A stretch of DNA of 64,000 bases, taken from positions 1-64,000 of the forward strand of contig NZ_JMLH01000002.1 of the NCBI RefSeq assembly GCF_000686665.1, written 5' to 3'. Positions within the stretch are counted from its first letter, which is position 1. Each line of letters begins with the position of its first letter. A model generated the notes under the pieces. It was not told where the DNA came from and did not search any database. It saw only the letters and a list, made by a program, of their open reading frames with translations. A program made the translations under genes and the position numbers. Source of the DNA: Thomasclavelia saccharogumia DSM 17460. GTDB lineage: Bacteria; Bacillota_I; Bacilli_A; Erysipelotrichales; Coprobacillaceae. This document shows, one piece after another, positions 57,211 to 64,000 of this stretch.

Positions 57211-58363
57211 TAATATTAAAGAAGCTGTTGATTATATCGAATCAAAAAGAGTTAAGCGTTCATTTGAACAGTTTCAAGAAATTGTTAATAAATATCATTT
57301 TAATCTTCATCAAAAAAATATGATTCATGTTGCAGGTACTAATGGTAAAGGATCAACAACAAATTTTATTAAAGAAATATTGATGAAACATGGATATACT
57401 GTAGGAACGTTTACTTCGCCATATATGCTTGTTCATAATGATCGTATTTGTATCAATGGTGAGATGATCAGTGATTCTAAATTACTTGAAATCATCAATG
57501 GATTAATTAATATTATTGAAGTTGAAAAATTATCAATGTTTGAAATAGATGTGTTGATAATGTTGCGTTATTTTAATGAATGTGATTTAGATTATCGAAT
57601 CATTGAAACCGGTATTGGTGGTTTAAATGATAAAACAAATGTTATTGATAGTATCTGTAGTGTTATCACCAATATTGGTTATGACCACCAATTTATGTTA
57701 GGTGATACTTTAGAGGAGATTGCTTTACAAAAAGCGGGAATTATTAAAACTTGTAAACCGTGTTATATAGTAAAACAAAGAAATCAGATAAATGATATTT
57801 TTAGTGATATTTGTAAAGTAAATAATAGTAAATTGCATATCGTTGAAATTGATAATGTTACTGAATATCCATATGTATTTAATTGTCTGGATCATATTTA
57901 TAAATTAGAAAACTGTGGCAGTTATCAAATTAATAATGCGACTCTTGCAATTACCGTATGTAATGATTTAATTGAATTAGATAATGATTTAGTTCAACTG
58001 GCTTTAGATGATTTTAGCTGGCCGGGAAGATTTGAACGTTTTGGTAATATTTATTTAGATGGTGCTCATAATATTGATGGGATTTTAGCTTTGATTCAAA
58101 CGTTAAAAGATCAGAAGTTGGAAGATGTAGTGATTGTGTTTTGTGCTTTAGGTGATAAAGATGTTGATGAAATGCTGGAACTGTTGAAGGATTATCCACT
58201 AATTCAGGCTAGTTTTGAAGATGAACGTTTAAAATCGGATGCTTTAGATTTTAAAGATGCTTTAGCTAAGGCTGAAAAAAAATATAAAAATATTGTTGTA
58301 ACGGGATCGTTACATTTTATTAGTGCAGTACGAAAATATTTAAAAAACAAGAAAATAACATGA
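57203..58363 (+). CDS. folC: Bifunctional folylpolyglutamate / dihydrofolate synthase
   Basis: 386 residues, slightly short for the family. The P-loop 'HVAGTNGKGSTTNF', the 'GTFTSPYML' loop, 'ETGIGGLNDKTNVI' and 'NIGYDHQFMLGDTLEEIALQ' (cut here for length) identify FolC. It adds glutamates to folates. No Shine-Dalgarno of note precedes the ATG inside ung, so translation is probably coupled. Confidence 0.95.
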   Translation: MFDNIKEAVDYIESKRVKRSFEQFQEIVNKYHFNLHQKNMIHVAGTNGKGSTTNFIKEILMKHGYTVGTFTSPYMLVHNDRICINGEMISDSKLLEIINGLINIIEVEKLSMFEIDVLIMLRYFNECDLDYRIIETGIGGLNDKTNVIDSICSVITNIGYDHQFMLGDTLEEIALQKAGIIKTCKPCYIVKQRNQINDIFSDICKVNNSKLHIVEIDNVTEYPYVFNCLDHIYKLENCGSYQINNATLAITVCNDLIELDNDLVQLALDDFSWPGRFERFGNIYLDGAHNIDGILALIQTLKDQKLEDVVIVFCALGDKDVDEMLELLKDYPLIQASFEDERLKSDALDFKDALAKAEKKYKNIVVTGSLHFISAVRKYLKNKKIT

Positions 58364-58367
58364 AAAT

Positions 58368-58411
58368 AAGAGATCTCAAGACACTATTTAGCTGCTTGAA
58401 ATCTCTTTTTA
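58368..58411. terminator. Bidirectional terminator, folC / gerQ
   Basis: Stem AAGAGATCTCAAG/CTTGAAATCTCTT with one mismatch and a 14-base loop, T-rich on both strands, between convergent operons. Confidence 0.8.
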
Positions 58412-58446
58412 TCTTTATTTTATGGTAAAGAAATAACTTATGATTT

Positions 58447-58791
58447 TTATTGATAAGAGAATTGATAATCTATTTTTTCGTCAAATTCTGACCATAGTAA
58501 GTAGACATAAGGTAATAAGAAGCGTTTTTCGCTATTTGGGTCTTTGATGATAAAATAGTCACGTCCTGCATCTTCGATTATACCTACATAACTTTTATCA
58601 CGCCATTTAGTGCTACCACTAAAAGTAAAATAAAAAGTACCTAATTTACCGGTATTTAATTTAATAATATTTCCTAAATATACTTGTCCGATGGCACCAG
58701 GGTTAACGGGTGGTGTTCCAGGGTTTGGGGTAGGAGGGGTTTCATTTTCTTGTCTTACTAAATAAGGGTTTAAATCATCAAAATAATCCAT
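58447..58791 (-). CDS. gerQ: GerQ-like spore coat protein, copy 2
   Basis: 114 residues. After a Pro/Asn/Thr-rich N-terminal tail comes the GerQ core: 'IIKLNTGKLGTFYFTFSGS', 'VGIIEDAGRDYFIIKDPNS', 'FDEKIDYQF'. GerQ holds the cortex lytic enzyme CwlJ in the Bacillus coat and is cross-linked through N-terminal lysines; this protein has no Lys in its first 40 residues. It is a paralog of the gene at 58856-59191. Confidence 0.85.
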   Translation of the reverse strand: MDYFDDLNPYLVRQENETPPTPNPGTPPVNPGAIGQVYLGNIIKLNTGKLGTFYFTFSGSTKWRDKSYVGIIEDAGRDYFIIKDPNSEKRFLLPYVYLLWSEFDEKIDYQFSYQ

Positions 58792-58855
58792 AATATCTAT
58801 CCTTTCAATGAAAAAGTTATTGTTGATTTAATTATTAGTTAAAATAATAATTTAA

Positions 58856-59191
58856 CTATCGATAGGGATAGTGAAGATTCAGTTCTTCATCAAATTCACT
58901 CCATAATAAATAAAGTGAATTTAGGACAAAATGATCATCACTATTTGGTGCTTTGATTATAAAGTAATTACGTCCAACATCTACAATTGTGCCAACATAA
59001 ACTTTATCCGGCCATTTAATGCTATCGCTAAAAGTAAAATAAAAAGTACCTAATTTACCAGTATTTAATTTTAAAATATTGGCTAAATATGCTTGTCTAA
59101 TAGTACCGGGATTAGTGACCGGTGTTTCGTTTGACGGGGGTTGTTCATCCTGTCTTACTAAATAAGGGTTTAAGTCATCAAAATAATTCAT
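58856..59191 (-). CDS. gerQ: GerQ-like spore coat protein, copy 1
   Basis: 111 residues, closely related to copy 2 (same 'YFDDLNPYLVRQ' start and 'LKLNTGKLGTFYFTFSDS' core). It lies 12 bases after cwlJ, with AAAGGAGAG as ribosome site, so cwlJ and this gene are co-translated. Copy 2 follows after 64 bases. The core repeat differs most in its last 40 residues. Confidence 0.87.
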   Translation of the reverse strand: MNYFDDLNPYLVRQDEQPPSNETPVTNPGTIRQAYLANILKLNTGKLGTFYFTFSDSIKWPDKVYVGTIVDVGRNYFIIKAPNSDDHFVLNSLYLLWSEFDEELNLHYPYR

Positions 59192-59203
59192 TGTATCTCT
59201 CCT

Positions 59204-59623
59204 TTATAAATCACAATTTAAATCTTCGTTAGGGTCGTAAAAACAGTGATTTTGAAAACGACCTGAAAGATAACCATAAAACTTTTCGGGACATTCTACA
59301 TTAGTACCAGGATTTTTAAACCATAAAGAATAAGTTGCAGGATAATTACGATAACCTTGAATTGTTCTTAGTGCTAGTTCTTTTTCCTTAGTATTAACAG
59401 GTCCGTTAAATAAAGGTGTATCAACTCCTGCGAAAGCATTTTTTTGATATACAGCTTCTGTAATAGTAACTACATTTCTAAAGACATCACATACCGCAGC
59501 AACACGATTGACGACAACGTTGCCTACTAAAAGCATTCCTTCTTCACCTTCACCTACAGCTTCGGATTTAATTAAGCGAGCTAGTAATTCGATTTCACTG
59601 TCATTGTAAGCTATTCGTGCCAT
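59204..59623 (-). CDS. cwlJ: Spore cortex-lytic hydrolase CwlJ
   Basis: 139 residues, a single SleB-type hydrolase_2 domain without signal peptide, as in CwlJ. 'LLARLIKSEAVGEGEEG' carries the catalytic Glu, with 'VGNVVVNRV' and the end 'FYGYLSGRFQNHCFYDP'. It degrades cortex peptidoglycan in germination and needs GerQ in Bacillus. GAGAGGTG is the ribosome site. First gene of the cwlJ-gerQ-gerQ operon, probably transcribed in the mother cell. Confidence 0.93.
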   Translation of the reverse strand: MARIAYNDSEIELLARLIKSEAVGEGEEGMLLVGNVVVNRVAAVCDVFRNVVTITEAVYQKNAFAGVDTPLFNGPVNTKEKELALRTIQGYRNYPATYSLWFKNPGTNVECPEKFYGYLSGRFQNHCFYDPNEDLNCDL

Positions 59624-59843
59624 TTTTTCACCTCTCTATATCTATATTATCTAATAAAAATTTTATGATATTTTTTATGAAATTTGATTTATTATATTAT
59701 TTTATAAAAAAATATTTTAGAGTATAATATATGACAAGATATATAATTATATTTTGTGATAATTAAACTCGAATTTATTTCTAAATTGTGATAGAATTAA
59801 ATTATGGTTAAAGCGCTTACATTCAGACAAGGAGGTATTTGAA
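59624..59843. promoter_or_regulatory. Divergent control region, cwlJ / glgC
   Basis: 220 AT-rich bases between a spore operon and the glycogen operon. AAGGAGGT lies at 59830-59837 for glgC. Promoter boxes are not distinct enough to assign; a mother-cell sigma promoter for cwlJ is expected. Confidence 0.4.
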
Positions 59844-60971
59844 ATGGGAAGAGAGATTGTCGCAATGATTTTAGCTGGAGGAAGAGGAACACGTTTAGAA
59901 GCATTAACAGCTAAAGTTGCTAAACCAGCAGTTCATTTTGGAGGAAAGTATCGTATTATAGATTTCCCTTTAAGTAACTGTGCTAATTCGGGGATTGATA
60001 TTGTTGGTGTGTTAACACAATATGAATCTGTTTTATTAGGTACTTATGTTGGTGCCGGAACAAAATGGGGGCTTGATGGTAAACAGTCGTTAGCTGCTAT
60101 TTTACCAGCTCGTGAAAGAGGGGAAGTAGGAGCTACCTGGTATGCTGGAACGGCTGATGCTATTTATCAAAATATTAGTTTTCTTGATCAGTATGATCCT
60201 GAATATGTTTTGATTTTATCAGGTGATCATATTTATAAGATGGATTATGATAAAATGCTTACTGCTCATAAACAGCGAAAAGCTGACGCAACTATTGCTG
60301 TATTAAATGTATCATTAAAAGAAGCAAGTCGTTTTGGTATTATGAATACTAATGAAGATGGAAGTATATATGAGTTTGAAGAAAAACCAGAAAACCCAAA
60401 ATCAACATTAGCTTCTATGGGAATTTATATTTTTACTTATAAACAATTAAGAAAATATTTAATTGCTGATGCTAAAAAAGCAGATAGTAAACATGATTTT
60501 GGTATGAATATTATTCCAGATATGTTAAAGGATAACAAAAAGTTATTTGCATATGAATTTGAAGGATATTGGAAAGATGTTGGAACTGTAGAAAGTTTAT
60601 GGCAAGCTAACATGGATCTATTAAAAGATAAAGAATTGGATCTTTATAATATTAAAAAAGAATGGAAGATCTATACAGAAGATACATTAGGTAAACCACA
60701 AATTATCGGTGATAAAGCTGAAGTTAAAAATTCTTTAATTACTCAAGGATGTTTGGTAAATGGTAAAGTTGATGGATCAGTTTTATTTAATAATGTTAAT
60801 GTTGGTGAAGGTGCTAAAGTAATAGATTCTGTATTGATGCCAGGTGTATTGGTAGAAGAGGGTGCCGAAGTATACAAAGCTATTGTTGATGAAGGCGTTG
60901 TAATTAGAGCCAAGAGTAAAATTAATGAAGAAGCAAAGAAAGTCGCTTTAATAAGTGATAATAATAAGTAG
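59844..60971 (+). CDS. glgC: Glucose-1-phosphate adenylyltransferase, catalytic subunit
   Basis: 375 residues. Pyrophosphorylase motif '[20 protein letters not shown]', '[16 protein letters not shown]', '[13 protein letters not shown]', '[11 protein letters not shown]' and '[12 protein letters not shown]', then the left-handed beta-helix with hexapeptide repeats (about 290-370). It makes ADP-glucose, committing glucose to glycogen. It works with GlgD in Bacillota. It is followed by glgD after 15 bases. Confidence 0.97.
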   Translation: MGREIVAMILAGGRGTRLEALTAKVAKPAVHFGGKYRIIDFPLSNCANSGIDIVGVLTQYESVLLGTYVGAGTKWGLDGKQSLAAILPARERGEVGATWYAGTADAIYQNISFLDQYDPEYVLILSGDHIYKMDYDKMLTAHKQRKADATIAVLNVSLKEASRFGIMNTNEDGSIYEFEEKPENPKSTLASMGIYIFTYKQLRKYLIADAKKADSKHDFGMNIIPDMLKDNKKLFAYEFEGYWKDVGTVESLWQANMDLLKDKELDLYNIKKEWKIYTEDTLGKPQIIGDKAEVKNSLITQGCLVNGKVDGSVLFNNVNVGEGAKVIDSVLMPGVLVEEGAEVYKAIVDEGVVIRAKSKINEEAKKVALISDNNK

Positions 60972-60986
60972 GGGAGGAAGATAGAA

Positions 60987-62263
60987 ATGGCAAAAGCAAT
61001 AGGATTGGTTAATCTACATTCAGATGTGGATTTTGTAGGACTTACAGAAAGAAGACCAGTAGCATCTGTTAGTTTTTTAGGTCGTTATGCGTTGATTGAC
61101 TTTGTTTTATCAAATATGTCTAATTCGACTATTGATGCAGTAGGAGTATTGATTCAAAAGAAACCACGTTCATTGTTTAAACATCTAGCAGGTGGGAATT
61201 CTTGGAATTTTAACTCAAAAGCTGGAGGTGTTTCTTTCTTATATAATGAAAGATATGCGAATAACCCTAATTATAATCACGATATTAATAACTTGATAGA
61301 AAATATTGCATTTTTGGAAGCTAATAGTGCTGATTACGTAGTAATTGCTCCAGCTCATATTATTACAACTATGGATTATAGTGACGTAATTGATAATCAT
61401 GAAAAAGCTGGTGCTGAAATTACAATGGTTTATAAAAAAGTACATGATGCTAATGAAGCGTATATTGGATGTGACTGTTTAACAGTTAAAGATAAAATCG
61501 TTACTAAAGTTGAACGTAATAAAGGAAGTCGTAAGGATCGTAGTATTTCTTTAGAAACTTATGTAATTAATACTAAAGTGTTATTGAAGATTATGAAACA
61601 GGCCCAAAGAATTAGTTCGTTCTTTAGTTTACGAGATGTGTTGGCTTATTTATGTGATGAAAAACAAATTAATGCTTATGAATATAAAGGTTATGCTCGC
61701 TGCATGGATTCATTAGAACATTATTATCAATATTCATTAGAATTCTTAGATCTAGATATTTCATCAGCTGTATTTAAGAGTAACTGGCCAATTTATACAA
61801 TAGGTGTGAAACTAATGCGTGCTTTGCATGGAGAATATCATATATTCGCACATGCGATGCAAAGGACGCATTAGTTTGATTGTACGAAATCGCAAGATTT
61901 TCGTGCAAGAAAACGTTAGTTTCACACCTATTGTACGAAAGAGTACCGTAGGTGCGATTTCGTACAATTACAAATGATACACCACCAGCTAAATATTTAA
62001 CAGGTTCAGACGTTAGAAAAAGTATTGTTGCTAATGGTGCAATGATCAATGGAACTGTAGAAAATAGTATTATTGGACGTGATGTTGTAATTGGTAGTGG
62101 TGCAGTTGTTAAAAATTGTATTTTAATGTCTGGTGCGATTGTTAGTCCAGGTGCTGTTCTTGAAAATGTAATCATGGATAAAACTTCTAAAGTACAACGA
62201 CAATTAAATTTAAAAGGTGATAGTTATACGCCGTTGTATATTAAAGAAGGAGATGTGGTTTAA
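60987..62263 (+). pseudogene. glgD: glgD, interrupted by a 167-bp palindromic element
   Basis: Codons 1-271 (to 61799) encode the GlgD nucleotidyltransferase-like domain ('GRYALIDFVLSNMSNSTID', 'YVVIAPAHIITTMDYSD'), ending 'NWPIYT'. The frame then runs into the element, adds about 25 foreign residues and stops at 61872-61874. The true sequence resumes at 61967 ('ITNDTPPAKY', then beta-helix repeats) to 62263. Deleting 167 bases gives one 369-residue protein, normal for GlgD. A GTG at 61952 could start the 3' part, but without a good ribosome site. As read, the protein lacks its C-terminal beta-helix. Confidence 0.9.
61797..61968. mobile_element. Small palindromic insertion element in glgD
   Basis: The insertion adds 167 bases with TACAAT at both junctions (61796-61801 and 61963-61968). 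Inside are three perfect or near-perfect inverted repeats: 61797-61815 with 61916-61934 (19 bp), 61809-61829 with 61857-61877 (20 of 21), and 61879-61894 with 61953-61968 (16 bp), plus a hairpin with a GCAA loop (61884-61903). There is no coding capacity. It best fits a MITE-like non-autonomous element; its transposase family is unknown. Confidence 0.8.
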
Positions 62264-63693
62264 TGCGAGTTTTATTTGCAACTTCAGAAGCTACTCCATT
62301 TATTAAATCTGGAGGTCTTGCTGACGTATTAGGTTCTTTACCTAAAGAAATGGTAAAAAAGGGCGTTGAAAGTATCGTTGTTTTACCAAAGTATCAAGAT
62401 ATGAAATTAGCGGATGAAATTGAGTTTGTTACTAATTTTGATATTTGGGTAGGATGGCGCAAAGTTTACTGCGGTGTATTTACTTATGTGTTAGATGGAG
62501 TACGTTTTTACTTCATTGATAATGAACAATATTATCGTCGTCCAGGTTTATATGGGTATGATGATGACTATGAAAGATTTGCTTATTTTGATTTTGCGGT
62601 ACTTGAATTAATTTCTCATTTGGATATTAAGCCAGATATTTTACATTTGCATGATTGGCAGACAGCAATGATTGCGATGTTATATAAAGAAAGATATTGT
62701 TATTATGAACATTATGATAATATTAAAATTGTTTTTACAATTCATAATATCGCATTCCAAGGGAAAGCAGATCCTAGATTGTTAAGTGAGTTATTCGGAT
62801 TGGATAATTATTTATATTATAATGGTAATTGTCGAAATGACGGATGTTTAAATATGATGAAGGCTGCTATTTTCTATAGTGATATCGTTACAACTGTATC
62901 ACCAACTTATGCTCGAGAAATCTTGACTCCTGAGTATGGTGAAGGGTTACAAAATATTTTAGAGATGCGTAAGTATGATTTGTATGGGATATTAAATGGT
63001 GTTGATTATGATGTGATCAATCCAGAAACGGATCCTCAAATTGTCAAGAATTATAATGTTGATACAGTATTTAAAGATAAAGTTGTTAATAAGTTAGCAC
63101 TTCAAAAAGAGGTTGGATTACCTGAGAATAAAGATGTAGCATTAATTGGAATCGTGACTAGATTGACTAAACAAAAAGGATTAGATCTAATTATAAATCA
63201 ATTTAGCGAGATGTGTAGTCGTGATGTTCAAATTGTTATCTTGGGTGCAGGTGATCGAGTATATGAAGATGCTTTAAAAGGTATAGCTTATCATCATCCA
63301 GACAAAGTTTCTTTACAATTAAAATATGATTTTGGACTATCTTGTCGTATTTATGCTGGTTGTGATATGTTCTTGATGCCATCATTATTTGAACCTTGTG
63401 GTTTATCACAAATGATGTCGCTTAGATATGGTACGATTCCAATCGTACGAGAAACAGGTGGTTTGAAGGATAGTGTTGAACCATATGATGAGTATGCTAA
63501 TACTGGTACGGGATTCAGTTTTGCAAATTATAATGCCCATGAAATGATGAGAACAATTGATTATGCTTTAAAAGTATACGATAACGATCCTGATGCATGG
63601 CATCAAATTATGATTAGAGCGATGAATGCTAAACTTGATTGGGATGCTAGCGCTGATCAGTATTTGAAAGTATTTAATTCGTTAATGGAATAA
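62263..63693 (+). CDS. glgA: Glycogen synthase
   Basis: 476 residues, GT5 family. The ADP-glucose loop 'KSGGLADVLGSLPKEM' at the N terminus, 'HLHDWQTAM', 'TIHNIAFQGKADP' and the C-terminal 'GSLFEPCGL'-equivalent 'PSLFEPCGLSQMMSLRYG' are intact. It extends alpha-1,4-glucan. The start overlaps the glgD stop by one base (TAATG), so the glgD disruption could lower its translation if coupling matters. Confidence 0.96.
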   Translation: MRVLFATSEATPFIKSGGLADVLGSLPKEMVKKGVESIVVLPKYQDMKLADEIEFVTNFDIWVGWRKVYCGVFTYVLDGVRFYFIDNEQYYRRPGLYGYDDDYERFAYFDFAVLELISHLDIKPDILHLHDWQTAMIAMLYKERYCYYEHYDNIKIVFTIHNIAFQGKADPRLLSELFGLDNYLYYNGNCRNDGCLNMMKAAIFYSDIVTTVSPTYAREILTPEYGEGLQNILEMRKYDLYGILNGVDYDVINPETDPQIVKNYNVDTVFKDKVVNKLALQKEVGLPENKDVALIGIVTRLTKQKGLDLIINQFSEMCSRDVQIVILGAGDRVYEDALKGIAYHHPDKVSLQLKYDFGLSCRIYAGCDMFLMPSLFEPCGLSQMMSLRYGTIPIVRETGGLKDSVEPYDEYANTGTGFSFANYNAHEMMRTIDYALKVYDNDPDAWHQIMIRAMNAKLDWDASADQYLKVFNSLME

Positions 63694-63717
63694 AGACAGA
63701 GCAATCTGTCTTTATTG
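63689..63717 (+). terminator. Hairpin after glgA
   Basis: A 12-bp perfect stem AATAAAGACAGA/TCTGTCTTTATT with a GCAA loop, overlapping the glgA stop. The T-run is weak, so termination may be partial. Confidence 0.6.
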
Positions 63718-63796
63718 CTTCCATAGGGTTATAGTATGAGTATTGTTTTTTATTTAGATATAAATAAATTTATAAGCTGAAAGGAAATATGTAGCT

Positions 63797-64000
63797 ATGG
63801 TAAAAATAATTTTTTTTGATGTTGATGGCACCCTTATTTCTAAAGAACGATCTTATATTAGTGAAAAGGTGTTAGTGGCATTAAAACAGTTAAAAGAGCA
63901 GGGAATAAAATTATTTATAGCAACAGGCCGTCATTATTTAGAATTAGAACTGTTAGGAATTAATAATCAGTTTACTTTTGATGGTTATTTAACGTTGAAT
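63797..64000 (+). CDS. Cof-type HAD phosphatase, 5' part
   Basis: The first 68 codons run off the window. 'IIFFDVDGTLIS' is motif I and 'IATGRH' motif II of HAD-IIB phosphatases. GAAAGGAAA lies about 12 bases before the ATG. The substrate is unknown. It is not clearly part of the glycogen operon. Confidence 0.85.
   Translation, partial: MVKIIFFDVDGTLISKERSYISEKVLVALKQLKEQGIKLFIATGRHYLELELLGINNQFTFDGYLTLN

Noticed and set aside
61797-61968. glgD insertion as a group I or group II self-splicing intron
   Set aside because: At 167 bases it is far shorter than either class and shows no group II domain V or group I core motifs. The direct repeat at its edges fits insertion better.
61797-61968. 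glgD insertion as an invertible promoter switch
   Set aside because: No recombinase gene is nearby, and inverting the segment would not restore the glgD frame.
61952-62263. Independent small gene starting with GTG inside the element
   Set aside because: There is no good ribosome site, and the product is simply the GlgD C-terminal part. Listed as part of the interrupted glgD instead.

Overview
The window is AT-rich, mostly well-packed chromosome from a spore-forming, fermentative Bacillota. Gene content points to a gut member of the Erysipelotrichia (Coprobacillus/Thomasclavelia-like). This rests on the low GC, the cdaA-cdaR-glmM, yabP-yabQ-divIC and cwlJ-gerQ blocks, the GlgC/GlgD pair, PduL in place of a visible Pta, and several secreted proteins with a C-terminal membrane tail. 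The genus is an inference. No phage, CRISPR array, rRNA or tRNA gene was seen.

Layout. 1-9.7 kb: 3' end of a secreted esterase, a DUF4230 protein, pduL, glutamate synthase gltB-gltD, and a ferritin. 10-15.6 kb: c-di-AMP and cell wall operon cdaA-cdaR-glmM, then a two-component system. 15.6-21 kb: a MATE transporter, an orphan LytTR regulator and a zone of gene decay containing a partial duplication of the regulator region. 21.1-24.8 kb: a compact cluster of zinc-ribbon membrane protein, DUF5685 protein, DnaJ-domain protein and Hsp70. 25-28 kb: NAD synthesis nadA-nadB-nadC. 28-33.7 kb: FAD/Rieske oxidoreductase, queuosine genes queH, queA and tgt, and a HAD phosphatase. 33.9-36.2 kb: an Nfn-like transhydrogenase pair. 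36.2-38.8 kb: a two-component system bracketed by two PepSY proteins. 38.9-43.5 kb: flavodoxin-fold reductase, a frameshifted XRE membrane regulator, a YheO-type regulator, a CBS/DRTGG pyrophosphatase and RqcP. 43.8-52 kb: two very large secreted phosphoesterase-type proteins flanking an M18 aminopeptidase. 52.5-58.4 kb: GrpB-like protein, yabP-yabQ-divIC, an esterase, two HAD phosphatases, ung and folC. 58.4-59.6 kb: spore germination cluster cwlJ-gerQ-gerQ. 59.8-63.7 kb: glycogen operon glgC-glgD-glgA, then the start of another HAD phosphatase.

The most striking feature is in glgD. After codon 271 the gene is interrupted by 167 bp made almost entirely of interleaved inverted repeats and flanked by a TACAAT direct repeat. 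Removing exactly 167 bases restores a normal 369-residue GlgD. The element is most likely a small non-autonomous mobile element (MITE-like), but its RNA would be highly structured and deserves a direct test. Other items worth a look are the DUF5685/DnaJ/Hsp70 cluster, the PepSY-bracketed two-component operon, the decayed LytTR duplication, the tandem gerQ genes, and a shared non-LPXTG C-terminal tail on three secreted proteins.

Start codons were chosen by ribosome binding site and family length, so several differ from the longest open frame. Terminators were called by eye as hairpins followed by T-runs.
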